IMG/VR virus record: IMGVR_UViG_3300037200_000212
Span: 1-63,344 of that record
Strand: one strand, 5' to 3'
DNA length: 63,344 bases
From: a virus
Below, piece after piece: positions 54,653 to 61,009 of the stretch (positions are counted from its first letter, which is position 1; every line of letters starts with the position of its first letter). The position numbers were made by a program, and so were the translations under genes. Under the pieces are notes generated by a model that was not told the origin of the DNA, searched no databases, and worked only from the letters and a program-made list of their open reading frames with translations.

Positions 54653-54831
54653 GAATCATTACCATTGATGGTATCATACTTTTTCTTAAAAGTCAATACA
54701 GTATTTTAATAATTCTTTTGGTATAATATTTGCAAGTAATATTAATTAGTTGCAACAATCATGCCTGATCATGCCATTAGGACATAGCATGATATTTGCA
54801 TGTAGTATGTGTTGGTATATCTATTGCATAT

Positions 54832-54868
54832 GCATAGAGTGTGCCATGGTCTTTGGCATGGCTATTGC
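54832..54868. promoter_or_regulatory. Divergent GG-N10-GC promoter-like pair
   Basis: Minus core: GG at 54845-54844 and GC at 54833-54832, ten bases between. Plus core: GG at 54855-54856 and GC at 54867-54868, again ten. The two share an inverted repeat TGCCATGGTCTTTGGCA. The plus copy would drive the 55036-58921 genes. Neither has the upstream element of copies 1-4, so confidence is lower. Confidence 0.4.
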
Positions 54869-54947
54869 AGGGGATACCGGGGGGTAGGTTACTCTTGGCT
54901 GGGATGGATTTAAATTATGTTGGACAGAGAATTTTTTAAAAATACAG

Positions 54948-55329
54948 TATAGTAACAACACCCTCAAAATGACCTATATGATATATTAATATCATGATCA
55001 TAATATAGTAACCTATTATTCGAAGAATAACAACTATGTGTATGAGTAATGAAAATATAGTAACACCTTATAAACTCTATGATCCAAATTTAGTGGATAA
55101 TTTATCTCATTTACCCAAAATGTGTATCTTTGGGCTTATTGATGAAGTTAATAAAACCATATTAATTTATCGTACCAAGAATATAGTAACAGCTTTAAAT
55201 CGAATTATTAGACAATATGAATATAGTAACAAAAAGATATTAAAACTACCATTAGTTATTATTGAGGACATTAAAAGTAGTAACAATCTTTGGATTAGAT
55301 ATAGTTATTGGAATAGGTATTATAGTAAC
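54948..55329 (+). repeat. TATAGTAAC repeat cluster
   Basis: Exact plus-strand copies start at 54948, 55004, 55056, 55182, 55222 and 55321, with a two-mismatch copy at 55276. Exact minus-strand copies lie at 53302 and 53933, and one-mismatch copies at 54366 and 54452. Spacing is irregular (40-126 bp). Within the 186-residue gene the word is read both as NIVT and as YSN, so the DNA, not the peptide, is conserved. Candidate binding sites for an initiator, repressor or RNA polymerase-linked factor. Confidence 0.75.
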
Positions 55330-55596
55330 ATGGGCTATAACATATTTAATAAATCCAAATATAACATAGCTTATAAGGTCCATAAAGAGGTTTATAGGGA
55401 CTTTAGATCCATAAAGAGTAGATCGATGCTTTTCTATGTTTCAATCGTTTCTAGGCGGGGTAAGGGCTTTGTAGTGGGTATCTTTGATAAGGTCAATCTA
55501 ATGGATGAATTTGTTTCTCAATCTTATCCTAATGGTGCTATAAATAATATAATATATAGTGATAATAGTCTTACTAGGGAATATTATGCAAAATAA
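55036..55596 (+). CDS. 186-residue early protein, degenerate GIY-YIG-like fold, carries TATAGTAAC sites
   Basis: The N-terminal ~95 residues (KMCIFGLIDEVNKTILIYRT, a helix, LPLVIIEDI, then LWIRYSYWN and GYNIFN) follow the order of a GIY-YIG domain, but the catalytic Tyr/Arg/Glu set is not present. The C-terminal part (MLFYVSIVSRRGKGFVVGIF) is a second small beta domain. It is the first rightward early gene and has five copies of the nine-base word in its coding sequence. A DNA-binding regulator is a reasonable guess. ATG 55042 is an alternative start. Confidence 0.8.
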   Translation: MCMSNENIVTPYKLYDPNLVDNLSHLPKMCIFGLIDEVNKTILIYRTKNIVTALNRIIRQYEYSNKKILKLPLVIIEDIKSSNNLWIRYSYWNRYYSNMGYNIFNKSKYNIAYKVHKEVYRDFRSIKSRSMLFYVSIVSRRGKGFVVGIFDKVNLMDEFVSQSYPNGAINNIIYSDNSLTREYYAK

Positions 55597-55744
55597 TGTT
55601 ACATTCTACTTTTGTCTTGCAGTGTATGGATCTATTACAATAGTTAGTATATTCCTTATGCTTATTATTATATGTGCTAATGCTTATAAGAGTGTTAGTA
55701 GTGCCCGGGGTAAAAAGAAACCACATTTGAGGATTGTTAAATAA
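55586..55744 (+). CDS. 52-residue membrane protein
   Basis: ATG 55586 with AGGGAATATT, inside the end of the gene before it. One long membrane segment (VYGSITIVSIFLMLIIICANAY region) and a basic tail (ARGKKKPHLRIVK). Its stop overlaps the next ATG (TAATG). Confidence 0.7.
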   Translation: MQNNVTFYFCLAVYGSITIVSIFLMLIIICANAYKSVSSARGKKKPHLRIVK

Positions 55745-55902
55745 TGGGCTTTCTATTTGTGATAATGTTTATGTTAATAGTTTCTACATGTGTTCAGGCT
55801 TCAAAGATCAAATCAGTTCCGCCTTGTAAGAGTCATTTATGGATCATTAGAGAGAATAAGATGCTTTGTTCTACTTGTTTAAAAGTTGCAGGTGGGAGGT
55901 GA
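55744..55902 (+). CDS. 52-residue exported or anchored Cys protein
   Basis: A hydrophobic N-terminus (FLFVIMFMLIVSTCVQA, signal-like) is followed by PPCKSHLWI and MLCSTCLKVAGG, three Cys that could bind metal. It overlaps neighbours by one and four bases. Function unknown. Confidence 0.65.
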   Translation: MGFLFVIMFMLIVSTCVQASKIKSVPPCKSHLWIIRENKMLCSTCLKVAGGR

Positions 55903-56126
55903 AAAGGCTTAGTGATAAGGACTTTTTATTATTAGGGAAGACGTTTCTTTATTCATTGAAGTATAGATCTGATTTCATAGTGGATTCTTCTTATCCAATG
56001 AATAATCTCTATTGGATGAAATTGACTAGGTTTGGTATTGACGATAGAGGAATTAGTATGTTAAACTTACGTTATGTGGAATACCAAGATGATTTCTTTC
56101 GTATCAAACCTTTTAAAAAAGATTAG
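55899..56126 (+). CDS. Small basic protein, GTG start
   Basis: A 75-residue protein from GTG 55899 with a GGTGGGAG SD. DKDFLLLGKTFLYSLKYRSD and LYWMKLTRFGIDDRG suggest a compact alpha/beta fold. Function unknown. Confidence 0.65.
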   Translation: MKRLSDKDFLLLGKTFLYSLKYRSDFIVDSSYPMNNLYWMKLTRFGIDDRGISMLNLRYVEYQDDFFRIKPFKKD

Positions 56127-56133
56127 AGGTCCT

Positions 56134-56340
56134 GTGGGTGAAAAGTTGTTTTGTTACATTTGTGATCAATGTAGATTAGTTATAGGTCAAGGTGGACATG
56201 GGGAATATTATCAGATTAATGGTGGATATTATTGTTCCTTGGGTTGTTATAATGAATTTACTAAAAAAGTAATGGTTCCCAAAGCGAAAAAAATTAGTAG
56301 AAAGACTAAGAAGAAGATTCCCAAAAGGAAAAAGAAGTGA
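56134..56340 (+). CDS. Zinc-finger protein with polybasic tail
   Basis: A 68-residue protein from GTG 56134 (SD AGAGGT). CYICDQCRL and YYCSLGC form a treble-clef or TRASH-like zinc site; the last ~20 residues are Lys/Arg only. Likely nucleic-acid binding. ATG 56089 would overlap the previous gene. Confidence 0.7.
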   Translation: MGEKLFCYICDQCRLVIGQGGHGEYYQINGGYYCSLGCYNEFTKKVMVPKAKKISRKTKKKIPKRKKK

Positions 56341-56678
56341 AAAAGATTAGCTATGCAAACATAGAAACTAAAGCTCTTAATATGACCATTGGTGAATCCT
56401 ATGGTTTGGGTGATTATACATTAAAAGATGAGCTCGACAAATATGGTGAAGATATCATTGTAGCCCAATATAATTTGAGAACACATGAAGGAGCTAGTGA
56501 ACCTTATTTGGAATGGTTTAGAGCTTGGACAAAAAGTTATGCAATGTGTTTGATTTCATCAGGATTTGGTGACGAAGTAATATTAGGTTTAAAAAGAGAA
56601 ATACCAGAGGAATTAAATGGACGATCTAAAGAAAAAAGAAAAAGAGCAAACCGCAGCAATCGCAAAACTAGTAAGTGA
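56337..56678 (+). CDS. Hypothetical protein, GTG start
   Basis: A 113-residue protein from GTG 56337 in a GTGA overlap. YGLGDYTLKDELDKYGEDII and a basic tail (GRSKEKRKRANRSNRK). Function unknown. Confidence 0.72.
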   Translation: MKKISYANIETKALNMTIGESYGLGDYTLKDELDKYGEDIIVAQYNLRTHEGASEPYLEWFRAWTKSYAMCLISSGFGDEVILGLKREIPEELNGRSKEKRKRANRSNRKTSK

Positions 56679-56826
56679 AAATGCTCATCACGAACAAAGT
56701 GGTTACAGTCAGCCTTATAGATGTGCAAATTGTAATGAAAGAGTAAATTATACTTTCATTCTTCCTTTTTTAAAGGCCCGAGGAATTTGTCCCGATTGCT
56801 GGCATAAAGAAGGTGAAGATGAATAA
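56617..56826 (+). CDS. Zinc-ribbon protein
   Basis: A 69-residue protein with SD AGAGGAATT; Lys/Glu-rich helix, then YRCANCNERVNYTF and GICPDCWHKEGE, a CxxC...CxxC ribbon. It overlaps the preceding gene by 62 nt. Function unknown. Confidence 0.75.
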   Translation: MDDLKKKEKEQTAAIAKLVSENAHHEQSGYSQPYRCANCNERVNYTFILPFLKARGICPDCWHKEGEDE

Positions 56827-57175
56827 TTATAATAACAAATATTATTTCATTCCACCAGAAGGTGTAGTACATGTTAAGGAATATCATCCACAAACAAGTT
56901 CGTCTATTGGATTACTTGAATTAGACGATTGGGCTGGACCTGGAGTTTATAAACTTTGTCATTATTTTTTGAATAATGGAAATATGATGGTAGAAGTTAA
57001 TGATATATATTTAAAATCATTAACGCAAGGTAATAGCTATTCGTTTAAAAATGAATTGGTTAAAGAAATGAATAACGCAATAGATGAAGTCAAAAAATTA
57101 AATTTTTATAAAAGAAATTTTAAAGATACTCCATTAAGATGGAGTATGATAAGGAAATATTATGGAAAGCCCTGA
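56819..57175 (+). CDS. Hypothetical protein
   Basis: A 118-residue protein from ATG 56819 (SD AAGGTGAAG). PEGVVHVKEYHPQTSSSIG, then helical ends with Asn/Lys. Function unknown. Confidence 0.75.
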   Translation: MNNYNNKYYFIPPEGVVHVKEYHPQTSSSIGLLELDDWAGPGVYKLCHYFLNNGNMMVEVNDIYLKSLTQGNSYSFKNELVKEMNNAIDEVKKLNFYKRNFKDTPLRWSMIRKYYGKP

Positions 57176-57362
57176 ACAAAATATTAGAATTTGCAAAGTT
57201 TGCCGGATTCCTAAGCAGAGAATCAGTGCTGGTAAATATAATGCAAAAGATAAAAAGTATGTAGATGAAACTGGTAAGACTTGGAACGGTTCAACCTGTT
57301 CCCAGTGTTCTTCAGCTCGTTTAAAGAATTATATGCGCAGTAAACGTAATGAAATTGCTTAG
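57162..57362 (+). CDS. Conserved small zinc-ribbon protein
   Basis: A 66-residue protein: RICKVCRIPKQRISAGKYNA and GSTCSQCSSARLKNYMRSKR. A two-CxxC family seen repeatedly in phages. Likely zinc-bound, function unknown. Confidence 0.8.
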   Translation: MESPEQNIRICKVCRIPKQRISAGKYNAKDKKYVDETGKTWNGSTCSQCSSARLKNYMRSKRNEIA

Positions 57363-57780
57363 ATATGCGCTATGTATTTTGTCTATATTTTATTTTTTTG
57401 GTCCTGTATCTTTTGATAACAAAGTTTTAGAACCATATAAACTTGAAGTCATGACTATGATACAACAACATTGTTATCCAAGTCAATATTATAATCCTAA
57501 GAAGCAGTTTTTATATTTTAAGCAGCTAACTGATGGTGCTATTGGTCAATGTGTTCTGAATCCTTTCTATTACAAAATAGAAATAGATCCTGATTATTGG
57601 AGACATTTATCAGAAGATGAAAGATATCAGTTACTTGCACATGAATTAACACATTGTGTTTTATTAATAGATCATATTGACAATAAGAATGATTACATGT
57701 ACTATTATATGGTTGATATACCAAAAGATATTGTTAAAAAACAACTATTAGAGAACATAAAATTACGATGCGGGAGATAA
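57349..57780 (+). CDS. Exported HExxH metalloprotease-like protein
   Basis: A 143-residue protein with an N-terminal signal or anchor (YALCILSIFYFFGPVSF). LLAHELTHCVLLIDHIDN has HExxH with a further His 7 residues on, as in M48/SprT-like gluzincins or metzincin-like minimal proteases. Two Cys may form a disulphide, consistent with a periplasmic place. It is made with the early rightward genes. Substrate unknown. Confidence 0.88.
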   Translation: MKLLRYALCILSIFYFFGPVSFDNKVLEPYKLEVMTMIQQHCYPSQYYNPKKQFLYFKQLTDGAIGQCVLNPFYYKIEIDPDYWRHLSEDERYQLLAHELTHCVLLIDHIDNKNDYMYYYMVDIPKDIVKKQLLENIKLRCGR

Positions 57781-57781
57781 T

Positions 57782-58021
57782 ATGAGTAATAAATTAGATG
57801 CATTGTGCGTTATTAAAGATGAAATGCTAACAGATAAAAATGTTGACGCTAGAACAGTTCTTAATGCTGCTAAATTTGCAGAGAACGATAAGTATCTTTA
57901 TGAGCTTATGGTTGATTACATGTCTGTTTTGGATCCTGATATTAAAAAAATGCTAATGGAAGAAGTATTGAATTATACAGAAGAAGTTATTAGACAAATG
58001 CGTATGAGAAATGAAATTTAA
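57782..58021 (+). CDS. Small helical protein
   Basis: A 79-residue all-helical, acidic protein (LTDKNVDARTVLNAAKFAEN; LEEVIRQM-type end). The stop overlaps the next ATG. Function unknown. Confidence 0.75.
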   Translation: MSNKLDALCVIKDEMLTDKNVDARTVLNAAKFAENDKYLYELMVDYMSVLDPDIKKMLMEEVLNYTEEVIRQMRMRNEI

Positions 58022-58368
58022 TGATAGTATTTAGAACGAATCAGTTAGTTACATACGATGTTGATGACACTCTTATTATGTGGAATCTGGAAGATACTTC
58101 CAAGAATATTCCGATAGAAGATCCTTACATTATTGGTATGACTAATTTTGTAACACCAAATGAAAAGCATATTGATCTCATGAAAAAGCATAAAGCAAGG
58201 GGATACACGGTAATAGTTTGGTCCGCACAAGGTGTTGAATGGGCTGAAGCAGTAGTTAAGGCTTTAAAAATAGAACAATATGTGGATGCAGTATTTACAA
58301 AACCTTGTACATATGTAGACGATCTTCCTGTAACCGAATGGTTCGGACAAAGAGTCTATATTAAATGA
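58021..58368 (+). CDS. HAD-superfamily phosphatase
   Basis: A 115-residue HAD-like protein: YDVDDTLIMW (DxDxT), VIVWSAQGVEWAE (motif II Ser), then a Lys before YVDDLPV (motif III/IV acidic pair). It may dephosphorylate nucleotides or nucleic-acid ends. 1- and 4-nt overlaps with neighbours. Confidence 0.88.
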   Translation: MIVFRTNQLVTYDVDDTLIMWNLEDTSKNIPIEDPYIIGMTNFVTPNEKHIDLMKKHKARGYTVIVWSAQGVEWAEAVVKALKIEQYVDAVFTKPCTYVDDLPVTEWFGQRVYIK

Positions 58369-58562
58369 AATTAGAAATCTATTATTTCAATGATACTCTT
58401 GAAAACCAATCAGTATGTGTTAATACTTTACATACTATGATTACATGTCTTAAACCAGCACAAGGTGATTATTTTGAATTAGAATTAAAAGAAGGACAAG
58501 TTCCATTCATAAAAGTTTGGAAGAATATGGTTCTTATTAGTTCTATGAAAGAAAGATTATGA
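58365..58562 (+). CDS. Small hypothetical protein
   Basis: A 65-residue beta-rich protein (LEIYYFNDTLENQSVCVNTL; FELELKEGQVPFIKVW). Coupled by 4-nt overlaps. Function unknown. Confidence 0.75.
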   Translation: MKLEIYYFNDTLENQSVCVNTLHTMITCLKPAQGDYFELELKEGQVPFIKVWKNMVLISSMKERL

Positions 58563-58921
58563 AGTTAATCATTGCCGGTTCAAGAACTATAAAAGCTTGT
58601 CCCGCTTTCATTTTTGGATTGTTTAATCAATTTCATATTGAACCAGAAGAAATAGTATCTGGAGGGGCAGGTGGAGTTGATAAGTCTGGAGAATATGCAG
58701 CTAAAATATCTTTAAGAAAAGTTAAAATATTTAAAGCTGATTGGGATAAATATGGCAAAAGTGCTGGACCTATCAGAAATAAACAAATGGCAGAATATGC
58801 AGATAAACTTTTATTGATTTGGGATGGACAAAGTAAAGGTTCTAAAAATATGAAAGAACAAATGCTTAAATTAAATAAACCAATTTATGAAATAATATTA
58901 CCTATGAAAGAAAAACTTTAA
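58559..58921 (+). CDS. SLOG-superfamily (DUF2493/YspA-like) protein
   Basis: A 120-residue Rossmann-like protein: LIIAGSRTI, EEIVSGGAGGVDKSGEYAA, ADWDKYGKSAGPIRNKQMAE and LLLIWDGQSKGSKNM, all marks of the SLOG family, which binds nucleotide-derived ligands. Phage copies may sense or sequester host signalling nucleotides. Last rightward early gene; convergent with the M15 peptidase gene (4-nt overlap). Confidence 0.9.
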   Translation: MKLIIAGSRTIKACPAFIFGLFNQFHIEPEEIVSGGAGGVDKSGEYAAKISLRKVKIFKADWDKYGKSAGPIRNKQMAEYADKLLLIWDGQSKGSKNMKEQMLKLNKPIYEIILPMKEKL

Positions 58922-59325
58922 GGTAGAAACACACGACTTGGTCTATCAGCTCTTGTTCCAATATCTAAATGAACCCAATATTTAGTATGATTTAGATCTT
59001 CTAACCATAAATTATATTTTTTGAGTAAATCTGGCCTTGACGCTACTAATTTTCCTAAATTTTGTTGTTCATTATCTTTTAAATCTATCGCTAAACCAAT
59101 CATATGATAACTTCGTTTAGCTGCATTTGTGGTCTTATTATTAATAGCTGGTGGACGAAAACCACTACTTACAATTGCTTCCTCTATACCTAATTCAGTT
59201 AAAAAAGTATTTATAATATCTAACAATTTTATTGCATTATTTTTTACTTCATCTGTCCAATCTAATGGATATAATTTATCTCTACCCATAGCATATTGTT
59301 CTAATGCTATTAATTTATTTTCCAT
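58918..59325 (-). CDS. M15-family peptidase, endolysin candidate
   Basis: A 135-residue protein from ATG 59325 (SD GGAG). VSSGFRPPAINN, KRSYHMIGLAIDLKD (metal His and Asp) and YWVHLDIG...R are the M15 zinc-peptidase set, cleaving peptide cross-links of murein. No signal peptide. It stands apart from the holin-like genes, between early and late regions, with the GIY-YIG gene upstream in the same transcript. Confidence 0.9.
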   Translation of the reverse strand: MENKLIALEQYAMGRDKLYPLDWTDEVKNNAIKLLDIINTFLTELGIEEAIVSSGFRPPAINNKTTNAAKRSYHMIGLAIDLKDNEQQNLGKLVASRPDLLKKYNLWLEDLNHTKYWVHLDIGTRADRPSRVFLP

Positions 59326-59986
59326 AAATTCTCCAATAAAATCCTTTATATAATGCATTATTTTTTATAGCTCTATATATAGAATCTCTTTTATAATTAT
59401 TATCTTTTAATTCATTATTATTTTTATAAAAACAAGACATATTTGATTCTGGGTTTATTGCCAAATATGCAGTTTTTCTTGATTCCCAACTTTTTAATCT
59501 ACTTTCATGTTGTTTAATTCTATAAGAAGAATCATTCCAATTTTCTTTTCTTGATTTACTTATTTTTTTTCTATATTCTTCTTTAGACCAATTATTTTTG
59601 CTATATTGACTTATTAAGTTTCTTAATTCTGGATTAATATTATATATTTCTTTATGTTTTAAAATTAGTTCTTCTGAAAATTTTCCACCACTATTACCAC
59701 CTAATTGTAAATTATAACCATTTGGACTTACAGTATTTAGAGTTTTAATCCAATATCTTTCTTTTTCATTCAATTCTTCTATATTATTTGCTATATCTAA
59801 TATAGTCCATTTAAAATTTTCTTTACCATATTTCAATATTGCTTGCTTTAATAGAAATGGAACTTTGGATTTCTTTTTTAAATTATAAGGTTTAAAATGA
59901 TCTCGTATACGTTTATCTGTTTTTTGAACAGTTTGACCTATATAGTGTTTATTAGTTATAATACATGTGATTTTATAAATAGTCAT
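59315..59986 (-). CDS. GIY-YIG homing endonuclease
   Basis: A 223-residue protein: YKITCIITNKHYIGQTVQKT (GIY-YIG core), Arg and His after it, ELNEKERYWIKTLNT (catalytic Glu) and PNGYNLQLGGNSGG. The C-terminus has basic NUMOD-like repeats for DNA recognition. Active residues look intact. It probably invaded next to the endolysin gene. Confidence 0.92.
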   Translation of the reverse strand: MTIYKITCIITNKHYIGQTVQKTDKRIRDHFKPYNLKKKSKVPFLLKQAILKYGKENFKWTILDIANNIEELNEKERYWIKTLNTVSPNGYNLQLGGNSGGKFSEELILKHKEIYNINPELRNLISQYSKNNWSKEEYRKKISKSRKENWNDSSYRIKQHESRLKSWESRKTAYLAINPESNMSCFYKNNNELKDNNYKRDSIYRAIKNNALYKGFYWRIYGK

Positions 59987-60129
59987 TTTATCTTATTATA
60001 CTTCTTTATTATAATCTTTTCAACTTTAATCATATATCCGCAAATGGAACATTTAAACCAAGTATTTCCTTTGACTAATTCCATATAAATCGCACACTTA
60101 GGACACGTTGAGGAAGTCTTTTTTAGCAT
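59983..60129 (-). CDS. 48-residue zinc-ribbon protein
   Basis: ATG 60129; product has CPKCAIYMELVKG and KCSICGYMIKVE, a classic two-knuckle ribbon, with a basic tail. Its TGA overlaps the GIY-YIG ATG. Function unknown. Confidence 0.7.
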   Translation of the reverse strand: MLKKTSSTCPKCAIYMELVKGNTWFKCSICGYMIKVEKIIIKKYNKIK

Positions 60130-60303
60130 ATAGATAGTTGTTAACTACCATGGATATTATCTATTTATCACTATTAACAACTATATATTAGAGACATGAA
60201 GCGTGCTAACAGCCTTACTTAGGGCAAAAAGGTGGTCTATGTACCCCAAACAGTGGCTCAAGCTAATATAGTTTCTATTTTTAAAAAAATTTAGGAGTAT
60301 TAA
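60130..60303. promoter_or_regulatory. Intergenic region before the packaging genes, with an 11-bp inverted repeat
   Basis: A 174-bp gap. ATAGTTGTTAA (60134-60144) and TTAACAACTAT (60174-60184) are perfect inverted repeats, 29 nt apart, between divergent transcripts. The remaining ~110 bp (60195-60280) is less AT-rich than its surroundings and not coding. It is the natural place for the late promoter and possibly a packaging site next to terminase. Confidence 0.55.
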
Positions 60304-60594
60304 ATGCAAAAGACTAAAAGTACCATATTTTTGGCTCTATTATGTCTCTATTTCATTAAGGTCTTAGTTCGTTCTTCTGGATATGAAGATGCCGTAATTC
60401 TATTAGTATTAGGTTCTATTGTATCATTTTTTGAATTTAAAACGAGTGATTCTAAATTAGTTGCTATTGAAAAACAATTAGCAAAACTTACAGAAGATAT
60501 CGAAATTAAAAATAAAGACGTTGATGCAGTTAAAAGTGCAATGGCCAGCATGAAAATGGCTCAAGGGATGCGTGGAATAGGTAATGTCCGATAA
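60304..60594 (+). CDS. Membrane/coiled-coil protein at the start of the late operon
   Basis: A 96-residue protein with two hydrophobic segments (STIFLALLCLYFIKVLV; AVILLVLGSIVSFFEF) and a coiled coil (KQLAKLTEDIEIKNKDVDAV). SD TAGGAG. Holin-like topology, so it might serve lysis from the late operon. Overlaps the next gene by 11 nt. Confidence 0.78.
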   Translation: MQKTKSTIFLALLCLYFIKVLVRSSGYEDAVILLVLGSIVSFFEFKTSDSKLVAIEKQLAKLTEDIEIKNKDVDAVKSAMASMKMAQGMRGIGNVR

Positions 60595-61009
60595 TATTTC
60601 CAAAACCATATTGCAATATAAAGAAATGAGTCAATTGCAAGCATATGCTGAAGCACAAAATAGTACCATATTAAATCTGTCAAAGAAATTAAAAAAACTT
60701 GAAGAAGAACGTGATCACCTCAAACAACTTTTAGAATCATCAGTTCCAATTTTAAAAGATGATAAATCATTGGGACAAAAATTTTTAACAAGTTCTGAGG
60801 AAGCAATATGTGTAATGCAACTCGAAAAGCTCAGAGATATTAGTAGTGGAAGAGAATTAACATTAGAAGAAGCAAGACGAGTAGAAATATTTTCAAAAGT
60901 ATTGACTGCTTCGAGAAATTCTCCAAAAGTTATCGAATTAAAAACTCAAAATATGAGTAATGAAGAACTTTTAGCCCTTGTTGAAGGGACAAATGACAAT
61001 TCTAACTGA
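60584..61009 (+). CDS. Small terminase subunit candidate
   Basis: A 141-residue protein: N-terminal helix, coiled coil (ILNLSKKLKKLEEERDHLKQ), then a helical domain with ELTLEEARRVEIFSKVLTAS. Size, coil and position just before the large terminase fit a small subunit, which recognises the packaging start. No clear HTH is visible, so this is a position-based call. Confidence 0.8.
   Translation: MSDNISKTILQYKEMSQLQAYAEAQNSTILNLSKKLKKLEEERDHLKQLLESSVPILKDDKSLGQKFLTSSEEAICVMQLEKLRDISSGRELTLEEARRVEIFSKVLTASRNSPKVIELKTQNMSNEELLALVEGTNDNSN

Larger units (their letters stand above)
54431..55035. promoter_or_regulatory. 605-bp non-coding divergent control region
   Basis: I find no credible gene here. 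It separates the leftward and rightward early genes. It holds upstream sites of promoter 4, very AT-rich stretches (54480-54560, 54690-54750), a 6+6 bp palindrome TACCAT-TG-ATGGTA (54660-54673), several TCATGCC / GCATGA words (54758-54800), a pair of divergent GG-N10-GC cores near 54848, a G-rich patch (54870-54887) and the first TATAGTAAC words. A replication origin is possible; nothing proves it. Confidence 0.7.

Noticed and set aside
54869-54890. G-quadruplex near the divergent promoters
   Set aside because: Only two long G runs (GGGG and GGGGGG) plus short ones; not enough for a regular four-run quadruplex.
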